Below, piece after piece: positions 1 to 5,599 of a DNA stretch of 6,871 bases. Made by a program: the position numbers and the translations under genes. Within the stretch, counting starts at the first letter, position 1. Every line of letters begins with the position of its first letter. Below the pieces are notes generated by a model that did not search any database, was not told the DNA's origin, and saw only the letters and a program-made list of their open reading frames with translations. Source of the DNA: Nitrospinota bacterium (GTDB lineage: Bacteria > UBA8248); assembly GCA_003506735.1 (NCBI GenBank), contig DNYS01000179.1, forward strand, positions 1-6,871, written 5' to 3'.

Positions 1-8
1 GCCCCCGC

Positions 9-575
9 TCAGGGCGCTTTCACCCGCTCGATGTAGTCCCCCGTCCGGGTGTCGATTTTGAGCACATCGCCTTCGTTCAAAAACAGGGGGACGGTAACCG
101 AGGCGCCCGTCTCGACCTCGGCCGGCTTGGTGCCGCCCGCGGCCGTGTCGCCCTTCACGCCGGGCTCGGTCTTGGTGATGGCCAGCTCCACGAAGGTGGG
201 AAGTTCCACCGAGATGGGCGCGCCATTGTAGAACGTGATGTCGCAAATGGATTCCTCTTTCAGCCATTTGACGCTCTCGCCGATATCGTCCCGGTGCAAC
301 GATGTTTGCTCATAGTCGGAGGTATCCATGAAAACGTACATTTCCCCGTCGCGGTAGAGGTACTGCATCTCTTTTTGATCGATATCGGGGGTACCCACCG
401 ACTCTCCCGAACGGAAGGTTTTTTCGAGGACGCGCCCCGTCTTGAGGTTTTTCAACTTCGTCCGGACAAACGCGCCGCCCTTTCCCGGCTTGACGTGCTG
501 AAATTCGACCATGACAAACGGTACGCCATCCAGCTCGATTTTGAGCCCGTTCCTGAAATCGCTCGTCGAGGGCAT
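9..575 (-). CDS. efp: Translation elongation factor P (EF-P)
   Basis: EF-P binds between the ribosomal P and E sites and relieves stalling at consecutive prolines; it acts in the cytoplasm. The 188-residue length is normal for the family. Three beta-barrel domains can be followed: a KOW-like domain (about 1-62), an OB domain (about 65-125) and the C-terminal OB domain (about 130-188). The tip loop VKPGKGGAF places the functional lysine at K32, the equivalent of E. coli K34, so a lysine-type EF-P is predicted; its modification, if any, cannot be told from this window. The C-terminal signature is intact ([15 protein letters not shown] at 137-151, then VPLF and [12 protein letters not shown]). 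The ATG at 575-573 is preceded by an AAGGAGGT ribosome binding site. The gene lies 30 bp after the Xaa-Pro peptidase gene and is the last of the minus-strand series seen here. Identification is by strong sequence recognition. Confidence 0.98.
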   Translation of the reverse strand: MPSTSDFRNGLKIELDGVPFVMVEFQHVKPGKGGAFVRTKLKNLKTGRVLEKTFRSGESVGTPDIDQKEMQYLYRDGEMYVFMDTSDYEQTSLHRDDIGESVKWLKEESICDITFYNGAPISVELPTFVELAITKTEPGVKGDTAAGGTKPAEVETGASVTVPLFLNEGDVLKIDTRTGDYIERVKAP

Positions 576-584
576 CCGCCTTCA

Positions 585-592
585 ACCTCCTT
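585..592 (-). promoter_or_regulatory. Strong Shine-Dalgarno of efp
   Basis: On the minus strand the sequence reads AAGGAGGT, complementary over eight bases to the usual 16S rRNA 3' end, with 9 nt between it and the efp ATG. It supports the ATG at 575 as the start. It contrasts with the weak or absent sites before the upstream pilM, aroB, aroQ and peptidase genes, so efp is likely to be translated independently and at a higher rate. Confidence 0.85.
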
Positions 593-605
593 GCCATTCA
601 GCGCT

Positions 606-1676
606 TTATAAAATGACCAGTTCCTTGGAAATAGACCGGGTGAGCACTTCCCTCCCCTTTTCGGTCACGATCACCATATCCTCGATTCGCACCCCGCCCC
701 AACCGGGAAGATATATGCCCGGCTCGATCGTCACCACCATGCCCGGCTCCAGCTTGTCCTTCACGCCCGGCGCCAGGCGCGGGCCCTCGTGAATATCCAG
801 GCCGACCCCGTGGCCCGTTCCGTGGCCGAAGAATTCTCCGTAGCCCGCCTCCCGGATGATGTCCCGGGCGGCGGCGTCCACCTTTTCGCCCTCCACGCCA
901 GGGCGAACCGCGTTCACCGCCGCGATCTGCGCTTTGAGTACAATTTCGTATATATCGCGCCCTTTCCGGAAGGGCCTTCCGAGTGAAAAAACCCGGGTCG
1001 TGTCGGCGTGATAGCCGCCCACAACCGCGCCGTAATCGATGGTAATCAAGTCTCCCCGGCGCATTTTCCGGGACGAGGCCACCCCGTGCGGCAATGCCCC
1101 CCGGGGACCCGAAGCCACGATGAAATCGAAAGAGGCCCCGGACGCCCCTCTCCGGCGCATGGCCATCTCCAGGGCCAGGGCCACTTCTTCCTCGCGCACG
1201 CCGGGGCGCATCATCTTTGCAATTTCGAGGAGCCCCTCGCGGTTGACCTTCGCCCCCTTGCGAAGGAGGCGGAGTTCTCGCCCATCCTTGCGCAGGCGAA
1301 GGCGCTCGATGAGGTCCGAGACCGGCTCCAAGCGAATCCCCTTGGCTTCCACTTTGAGGCGCCGGAACAGCAAATAGGTAAGCCGCGCCTCCTCGAATCC
1401 CAGCTTTTTCACCCCCCTCTTTTTGGCCTCGGCCGCGATGCCGGGGATGGGGTGAGTGTGCTCGTGGAACCGGAACGGCTCCGCCACCTCGCAGGCGGCC
1501 TGGGATCGATACCTGAAATCCGAGACGAAAACGGCGGCGCGCGGCGTAACGAGGCATCCGCCCGCCGAACCGGTGAACCCCGTCAGATAGCGGACGTTCC
1601 GGAGATCGGTCACGGCCAGGGCCGGAAGCCCTTCCTTGCGCATCGCGCGCCGAAGGGCGGACAGCCGCCCTCTCAC
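606..1676 (-). CDS. Xaa-Pro aminopeptidase/dipeptidase, M24 family (YqhT-like)
   Basis: A cytoplasmic dinuclear-metal peptidase that cleaves the bond before proline in peptides. The protein is 356 residues, like B. subtilis YqhT (about 353). An N-terminal creatinase-type domain (about 1-125, with [14 protein letters not shown] at 27-40) is followed by a pita-bread catalytic domain. All expected metal ligands are present: D214 (IDYG), D225 (HADTTR), H289 ([11 protein letters not shown]), E318 (TIEPGIYL) and E332 (RIEDM). The active-site histidines are H197 (LPHG) and H296. The start is GTG at 1676-1674, overlapping the aroQ stop as GTGA; from it the N-terminus [17 protein letters not shown] aligns with the family N-terminus. 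The open frame runs further upstream to 2189, but that part lies inside aroQ. No clear Shine-Dalgarno is visible, so translational coupling to aroQ is likely. Sequence alone does not separate aminopeptidase P from prolidase. Confidence 0.95.
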   Translation of the reverse strand: MRGRLSALRRAMRKEGLPALAVTDLRNVRYLTGFTGSAGGCLVTPRAAVFVSDFRYRSQAACEVAEPFRFHEHTHPIPGIAAEAKKRGVKKLGFEEARLTYLLFRRLKVEAKGIRLEPVSDLIERLRLRKDGRELRLLRKGAKVNREGLLEIAKMMRPGVREEEVALALEMAMRRRGASGASFDFIVASGPRGALPHGVASSRKMRRGDLITIDYGAVVGGYHADTTRVFSLGRPFRKGRDIYEIVLKAQIAAVNAVRPGVEGEKVDAAARDIIREAGYGEFFGHGTGHGVGLDIHEGPRLAPGVKDKLEPGMVVTIEPGIYLPGWGGVRIEDMVIVTEKGREVLTRSISKELVIL

Positions 1677-2173
1677 CGATCGGCCCCGGGAGGAAACCCG
1701 GTCCCCCTCACATCGCGATCGATGGCCGCCCGCAGGGCCGAGAGATAGCCGTACATGCCCAGTCCGATGAACGAGCCGGCGGCGACGGGACCGATCATCG
1801 ATCGGTGGCGAAAATCCTCGCGCGCCAGCACGTTGGAAATATGAACTTCGTAGACGGGGAGCTTGAGGCCGCCGATGGCGTCCCTGAGCACCACGCTCGT
1901 GTGCGTGTATCCGCCCGGATTGAAGATGCAGGCGGCGCACTCCCCTCCCGGCGGAAGGTCCGGCTCGGGAGGTTTCACCCCGGCGGCGCGCTGAAGGGCA
2001 TCCACCAACTTCCCCTCCACGTTGGATTGAAAACAATCCAGATCGACGCCCTCCGCCTGGGCCGCCGCGCGGAGGGCCTCCTCCAGTTCGGCCAGCGTCG
2101 TTCCGCCGTACACCTCGGGTTCCCGCAACCCGAGGAGATTTAAATTCGCGCCGTTGAGCAATAAAATTCGCAC
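1673..2173 (-). CDS. aroQ: Type II 3-dehydroquinate dehydratase
   Basis: Converts 3-dehydroquinate to 3-dehydroshikimate, the third shikimate step, as a cytoplasmic dodecamer in this family. From the GTG at 2173 the protein is 166 residues and begins VRILLLNGANLNLLGLREPEVYG, the family N-terminus. Residues matching the known active site are N10, R17, Y22 (catalytic Tyr), N85 (FNPGGYTH), H91, H111 (EVHISN), R118 and R122 (REDFRHRS). The C-terminal GLGMYGYLSALRAA is also typical. Two oddities: an extra stretch of about 12 residues (roughly 66-79, Pro/Gly-rich) before the INPG-type strand, and a C-terminal tail after about residue 151, together explaining a length above the usual 145-150. The GTG has an AAGGGA-like site about 5 nt upstream. 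In-frame starts at 2197 (ATG) and 2242 would add residues not found in the family. It follows aroB by 96 bp and overlaps the peptidase gene by 4 bp. Confidence 0.95.
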   Translation of the reverse strand: MRILLLNGANLNLLGLREPEVYGGTTLAELEEALRAAAQAEGVDLDCFQSNVEGKLVDALQRAAGVKPPEPDLPPGGECAACIFNPGGYTHTSVVLRDAIGGLKLPVYEVHISNVLAREDFRHRSMIGPVAAGSFIGLGMYGYLSALRAAIDRDVRGTGFPPGADR

Positions 2174-2212
2174 CCGATTCCCTTTCCAATAACCCATTTC
2201 AAACGAAGAGCG

Positions 2213-2242
2213 ATCGTAGGCCAGCCGCCGCCGAAGCGTCAA
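2213..2242 (-). promoter_or_regulatory. Candidate sigma70-type promoter before aroQ
   Basis: On the minus strand TTGACG (2242-2237, five of six matches to the -35 consensus) is followed after 18 bp by TACGAT (2218-2213, four of six matches to the -10). Transcription would begin near 2206, leaving about 33 nt before the aroQ GTG. It sits in the only sizeable gap between minus-strand genes, which makes a secondary promoter for aroQ-peptidase-efp plausible. This is a consensus match only; no terminator is visible after aroB, so read-through from upstream is also expected. Confidence 0.4.
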
Positions 2243-2269
2243 CGATCTGCGTGCGGGAGAGAGCGAAAG

Positions 2270-3367
2270 CTACCGGGCGGGAGGGCCTCCGGCCAACGCG
2301 GCCCGCCACCCCGCCGGGGGCACATCCTGGCCCGTTTGCACCTGGCCGATTTTTTCCATGAGGACGAATTTCGGAAGCCCCCCTCGGGTCTTCTTGTCGC
2401 GGGCCAGCGCGGCCTTCAGTGCGCGGCCGCTCGGGGGGTTCCGCATCGAGGTGGGGAGGCCGAACCGCCCCAACAGAGCGGCCAGACGGGACGCGTCGCC
2501 ATCGCTGCAATTCCCCGCCGAGGCGGAGAGCCGCGCCGCCGCCGCCATGCCGATCGCCACCGCTTCTCCGTGCAGCATCCGGTTCGAGTAACCCGCCATC
2601 CACTCCACGGCATGGCCCAGCGTGTGGCCGAAGTTGAGGGTCTGGCGAAGGCCCGCTTCACGTTCATCGGCTTCGACGACACGCGCCTTGATTCTGCAAT
2701 TCACGGCAACGACGTGCTCCATGGTCGGCACCTCCCGCCGGAGCACTTTGGCGGCGTTTTTTTCGAGGTACGCGAAAAAACGCCGGTCCGCGATGGCGGC
2801 ATGCTTGACCACTTCGGCGAGGCCCGCGCGGTATTGACGCTCCGGAAGCGTGGCCAGGGCGCCCAGCTCGGCGATGACCGCCGAGGGCTGATAAAAGGCG
2901 CCGATCAGGTTTTTTCCCGTTGGATGATCGACGGCCGTCTTTCCCCCGACACCGCTGTCCACCTGGGCCAGCAAGGTGGTGGGCACCTGGATATACGGCA
3001 TCCCCCGCAGGTAGGTGGCCGCCGCAAAACCGGCGAGATCGCCGACCACCCCGCCGCCCAGGGCGACAATGCCGCATCCGCGCTCCATCCGGAGGGCGGC
3101 GAGCTTGTCGAATATTTTCGATAGCTGGGAGATCGATTTGCTCCGCTCCCCGGCCGGCACGGCGAAAAGCGAGGCTTCGCACCCGGCCCGGGCGAGCGCC
3201 TTCAGGACCCCCGGCCCCTGGAGCGGGGAGACATTCCGGTCGGTGACAACGAGCGCCCTTCCGCCAGGGAAAAACCGGCCCGCCTCCTCGCCGATGATTT
3301 TGAGAATGCCCTTGCCGATCGAGATCGAATAGCTCCGGTCCCCGAAATGGACACGAACCTTTTTCAT
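2270..3367 (-). CDS. aroB: 3-dehydroquinate synthase
   Basis: Converts DAHP to 3-dehydroquinate (second shikimate step) in the cytoplasm, using NAD and a divalent metal, usually zinc. The 365-residue length is normal. The N-terminal Rossmann-like domain carries GGGVVGDLAGFAAATYLRG (104-122) and VPTTLLAQVDSGVGGKTAVD (128-147, including the active-site lysine K143). The C-terminal metal-binding domain supplies E185 (GLAEVVKH), H248 (NFGHTLGH) and H266 (LHGEA) as the expected metal ligands. DKK at 324-326 is the usual late basic motif. The ATG at 3367-3365 overlaps the pilM stop as ATGA, so translation is probably coupled to pilM; there is no strong ribosome binding site. The product feeds AroQ, encoded next. 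aroK, which often precedes aroB, is absent here. Confidence 0.97.
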   Translation of the reverse strand: MKKVRVHFGDRSYSISIGKGILKIIGEEAGRFFPGGRALVVTDRNVSPLQGPGVLKALARAGCEASLFAVPAGERSKSISQLSKIFDKLAALRMERGCGIVALGGGVVGDLAGFAAATYLRGMPYIQVPTTLLAQVDSGVGGKTAVDHPTGKNLIGAFYQPSAVIAELGALATLPERQYRAGLAEVVKHAAIADRRFFAYLEKNAAKVLRREVPTMEHVVAVNCRIKARVVEADEREAGLRQTLNFGHTLGHAVEWMAGYSNRMLHGEAVAIGMAAAARLSASAGNCSDGDASRLAALLGRFGLPTSMRNPPSGRALKAALARDKKTRGGLPKFVLMEKIGQVQTGQDVPPAGWRAALAGGPPAR

Positions 3368-4419
3368 GCCGCCGCCAATGCGCGGTAGGCAAGCCCGGCC
3401 CCGGTCGCGGCGATGGGCCCGAGGCTCTCGATGAAATCCGGATCGAAGGCGCCGTCCGGGATCTCCACCTTCCGGAACGGCTGGGCGAGCTCCACCGGGA
3501 TATCCAGCGAGGCGGCCAGAAAGGAGGGAAGCCCGTCCAGGTGGACTCCGCCGCCGCTCAACACCATCCGGAGGATTTGATCCATGGGATGAATCTGGGA
3601 GTGCATCTGACAGGTCCGGCCCACCTCGCGCGCGAGGCGCTCAACCTCTTTGCGGATGGCCTCGGACACCGCCCGGGGGCTGGGCGAGGGCCGGGTCCCC
3701 AGTTTGATGCCCTCGGCTTCGAGGCGCGATACGCTCAGGCTCTCGCCGATGGTCTGGGTAATCTGTTCCCCGCCAAAGGGGATCAGGCGCGTCATCAGGG
3801 TCCGGCTTCCCTGGATGATATGAACCAGGGTCTCCGAGGCGCCGATGTCCACCAGCGCGGTCGGATCACCGTCCTGGTCCACGCCCGAAAGAGTATAGGC
3901 GCTTTCAATCGCCAGGAGATTGAGGTCCACCAGCATCGGCTCGAATTTCAGATGCTTGAACAGATCGACGGCATCGCGAACCGCCTTTTTCTTGACGGCG
4001 ATGATTAGGTATTCATCCATCATTTCGCCGTCGATTTCGACTTGCCTGAGCCGCTGACGGCGGAGGCGGGTCTCATCGATGGGAAAGGGCAGCATTTGTG
4101 CGACCTCGGCCTCCACGGCCTCGGCGAGCGCGGGACCTTCGGCCGGAGGGATATGAATGGTATTTACGATGGCCGAACCGCCCGATAGGCCGACCGCCAC
4201 CCTCTTTTCCTTGATCTTTTCGGCCGTCACCAGTTCCTCGACCGCGCGCATCACCTCTTCATGCTCTCGCACTTCGCCATCGGCGACCGCGCCATAGGCG
4301 AGAGAGGCCATCCCCAGCCGGGCAAGGACAAGCCCTTTTTTGCCCTGGACCAACTGGACCAACTTGACGGCGTGGCTGCCGATATCGATGGCGAGAGGAA
4401 AACTTTTTTTACGAAACAC
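3364..4419 (-). CDS. pilM: Type IV pilus assembly protein PilM (actin-like ATPase)
   Basis: PilM is a cytoplasmic actin/FtsA-like protein that binds the short cytoplasmic tail of PilN and links the inner-membrane alignment complex (PilN-PilO-PilP) to the pilus motor. The 351 residues show the expected layout: phosphate-1 motif LAIDIGSHAVKLVQL (9-23), the 1C-like subdomain with AEVAQMLPFPIDE (104-116), phosphate-2 motif LVDIGASETLVHI (189-201) and the adenosine motif VLSGGGVHLDGL (286-297). The start is GTG at 4419, 24 bp after the metalloprotease gene, with only a weak ribosome binding site. The 3' end overlaps aroB by 4 bp. In many bacteria pilNOPQ follow directly, but here none does, so the partner genes must lie elsewhere or be lost. 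A PilM-like protein in a non-pilus trans-envelope complex is the main alternative. Confidence 0.88.
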   Translation of the reverse strand: MFRKKSFPLAIDIGSHAVKLVQLVQGKKGLVLARLGMASLAYGAVADGEVREHEEVMRAVEELVTAEKIKEKRVAVGLSGGSAIVNTIHIPPAEGPALAEAVEAEVAQMLPFPIDETRLRRQRLRQVEIDGEMMDEYLIIAVKKKAVRDAVDLFKHLKFEPMLVDLNLLAIESAYTLSGVDQDGDPTALVDIGASETLVHIIQGSRTLMTRLIPFGGEQITQTIGESLSVSRLEAEGIKLGTRPSPSPRAVSEAIRKEVERLAREVGRTCQMHSQIHPMDQILRMVLSGGGVHLDGLPSFLAASLDIPVELAQPFRKVEIPDGAFDPDFIESLGPIAATGAGLAYRALAAA

Positions 4420-4443
4420 GGTCTCGGGTCCGGACGGGAAGGG

Positions 4444-5433
4444 TTACCATGGAATATAGATGGGCACCCATGTAAAAGTCAGCAACATCAATACCATACA
4501 CGAGCATCCCAGTAAAATCCGCCCTCGACCCAGCGATTCATCCGGCTCCCAGAGCGGGTAGCGCCGCCGGCGGCCCATGAACAGAGCCACGGTCGCCCAG
4601 AGGAGCCAGCCCGGCCACCAGTAGGACAATCCGAGCAGAATCACCCCCGCCGCGATCGAAATGGTCCGGTGCCACCGGGTCAAAAGAGTATAGACGATAT
4701 GCCCCCCGTCGAGCTGGCCCGCGGGAATCAGATTCAGCGAGGTCACGAGAAATCCGCACCACCCCGCGAAGGCCACCGGGTGAAGGCCTATGCTCTCTCC
4801 AATGCCTTGGGAACCCAGAACGGTCCATCCCGCCGCTTGAAACAGGAGAGAGGAGCCAAGGCCCAATCCATGGCCCCCGCCCAAGCCTCCCACCCGGACA
4901 ATTTCCGACATCGAGAGTCCGATCAAGGTGGCCGGCAGGGCGACCGCCATTCCCGCCAAAGGACCCGCCACCGCCACGTCCAGCAAGGCCTTTCGGCTCA
5001 AAATTAGACTCTTGATCCGAATTACGGCCCCGAAGGTGCCGAACAGAGTGGCGGGCGCCGGAATAAAATAGGGCAGCGTGGCCTGGATTCCCCAGGCCCG
5101 GGTGGCGAAATAATGACCCAGTTCATGAGCGCCCAGTATGAGAAGCAACGTCCCCGAAAAGGGAAGCCCATGGACGAGCAAGGCCGGATTCGCCCAAACG
5201 GCGGAGAGTGAAATATTCAGCTGCATGGCCCCGGCCGCAAGCGTCGTCAGGCAGGTCAGGAGGAATAGAAGGACCGGGAGCCAGATTCTTAAATGAAGAG
5301 AAGGAAACCGAAGGCGGGTCTTTTCCCGAACGGGGGGAGCGGAATAGCGCCCGCCCCTGAAGCCGTTTTGATCCCGCACGGGAGCGGGCCATCTCAAAGG
5401 GTCCGGCGGCGTCCCCGCGGGATTCGACTCCAT
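4444..5433 (-). CDS. Site-2 protease family membrane metalloprotease (peptidase M50)
   Basis: An intramembrane zinc protease expected to cut transmembrane segments of regulatory or membrane proteins; its substrate is unknown. The 329-residue protein has a Pro/Arg-rich N-terminal region (1-48), probably cytoplasmic, then about six to eight hydrophobic segments (roughly 52-70, 92-110, 150-175, 195-206, 221-238, 257-285, 307-325). Zinc-binding HELGH lies at 103-107 and the second metal motif NLIPAGQLDGGH at 234-245 (D242 as third ligand). FGTFGAVIRIKS (131-142) and AGPLAGMAVALP (156-167) resemble the EGY1/bacterial S2P-like branch without a PDZ insertion. The ATG at 5433 is preferred: AAGGAGGG lies about 10 nt upstream. 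A TTG two codons earlier (5439) is the alternative, giving 331 residues. The gene is first of the long minus-strand series, ends 24 bp before pilM, and may be translationally coupled to a short leader ORF. Confidence 0.9.
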   Translation of the reverse strand: MESNPAGTPPDPLRWPAPVRDQNGFRGGRYSAPPVREKTRLRFPSLHLRIWLPVLLFLLTCLTTLAAGAMQLNISLSAVWANPALLVHGLPFSGTLLLILGAHELGHYFATRAWGIQATLPYFIPAPATLFGTFGAVIRIKSLILSRKALLDVAVAGPLAGMAVALPATLIGLSMSEIVRVGGLGGGHGLGLGSSLLFQAAGWTVLGSQGIGESIGLHPVAFAGWCGFLVTSLNLIPAGQLDGGHIVYTLLTRWHRTISIAAGVILLGLSYWWPGWLLWATVALFMGRRRRYPLWEPDESLGRGRILLGCSCMVLMLLTFTWVPIYIPW

Positions 5434-5443
5434 AGGCAAATTC

Positions 5444-5451
5444 CCTCCTTA
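5444..5451 (-). promoter_or_regulatory. Shine-Dalgarno of the metalloprotease gene, abutting the leader stop codon
   Basis: The minus strand reads TAAGGAGG here. AAGGAGG is a strong ribosome binding site for the metalloprotease ATG at 5433, and its first two A residues are also the last two bases of the leader ORF's TAA stop. A ribosome finishing the leader would stop on top of this site, which is the geometry expected for reinitiation or coupled translation. Confidence 0.6.
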
Positions 5452-5508
5452 AATTAACGGTTTGAGACTACCGCGCACCCCGTTCATGCGCAAACGCATG
5501 CGGTTCAT
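5449..5508 (-). CDS. Possible 19-residue leader peptide ORF
   Basis: A short ORF upstream of the metalloprotease gene would encode MNRMRLRMNGVRGSLKPLI, a basic peptide with four arginines and one lysine. What supports it is its context rather than its sequence: GGAGGA at 5522-5517 lies 8 nt before the ATG at 5508-5506, an excellent ribosome binding site, and its TAA stop merges with the Shine-Dalgarno of the next gene, 15 bp before that gene's ATG. A 6-4-6 bp hairpin falls within it. I know of no family it belongs to. It could be a regulatory leader, a small protein, or a chance ORF. The same frame stays open back to 5934, but that upstream part is antisense to the lipoprotein gene. If transcription starts from the TATCAT at 5512-5507, the ORF would not be on the mRNA. 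Confidence 0.4.
   Translation of the reverse strand: MNRMRLRMNGVRGSLKPLI
5485..5500. repeat. Perfect 6-4-6 bp inverted repeat
   Basis: CATGCG, a CAAA spacer, then CGCATG form a perfect short palindrome in the divergent intergenic region. In RNA from the minus strand it would be a six-pair stem with a UUUG loop inside the leader ORF. No U-tract follows, so it is not an intrinsic terminator. It could be a protein-binding site or a translational hairpin. GTTCATG is repeated on the plus strand at 5482-5488 and 5503-5509, 21 bp (about two helical turns) apart, bracketing the palindrome. Confidence 0.45.
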
Positions 5509-5551
5509 GATAAAATTCCTCCGCGAAATCCGAAATGGCCAGGAGCCGCGC

Positions 5552-5593
5552 TTGACGGTCCGGATGGGCAGATGGATTTTTTCTTCGTATGAT
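5552..5593 (+). promoter_or_regulatory. Candidate promoter(s) for the lipoprotein gene
   Basis: Two overlapping matches are visible. TGGGCA (5565-5570, four of six) with a 17 bp spacer and TATGAT (5588-5593, five of six) would start transcription around 5600, the A of the start codon, giving a leaderless or nearly leaderless mRNA. Alternatively TTGACG (5552-5557, five of six) with a 17 bp spacer and GATTTT (5575-5580, three of six) would leave a short 5' leader. Only an AGGG (5594-5597), two bases from the ATG, could serve as a ribosome binding site, which is too close to be normal and fits the leaderless reading slightly better. Confidence 0.35.
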
Positions 5594-5599
5594 AGGGCC

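Noticed and set aside
1..16. Possible hairpin GCCC...GGGC at the window edge after efp
   Set aside because: Only four pairs, overlapping the efp stop and cut by the window edge; no U-tract can be assessed.
598..1557. Long minus-strand frame of 319 codons overlapping the peptidase gene
   Set aside because: Arg/Gly/Pro-rich composition typical of an out-of-frame reading of a GC-rich gene; the peptidase frame has all catalytic residues.
1008..1748. Plus-strand 246-codon frame
   Set aside because: Antisense to the peptidase and the end of aroQ, low-complexity composition, no recognisable domain or ribosome binding site.
1677..2189. N-terminal extension of the peptidase frame to 527 residues
   Set aside because: It runs inside aroQ in another frame, is Arg/Gly-rich without peptidase features, and the GTG at 1676 gives the family's normal N-terminus.
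2174..2242. Upstream starts for AroQ (2242, or ATG at 2197)
   Set aside because: The added residues do not match the family N-terminus, the ATG at 2197 has no Shine-Dalgarno, and the 2242 start falls in the candidate -35 element.
2336..3124. Plus-strand 262-codon frame
   Set aside because: Antisense to a complete, well-conserved aroB; a shadow of GC-rich codon use.
5507..5535. Minus-strand promoter TTTCGG-N17-TATCAT for the metalloprotease gene
   Set aside because: The -10 is good (five of six) but the -35 matches only two of six, and the segment is better explained as SD plus start of the leader ORF. It stays a competing reading, not a supported feature.
5434..5599. tRNA, small RNA or mobile-element remnant in the divergent gap
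   Set aside because: No cloverleaf, no terminal inverted repeats or target duplications, and no intrinsic terminator visible on either strand.
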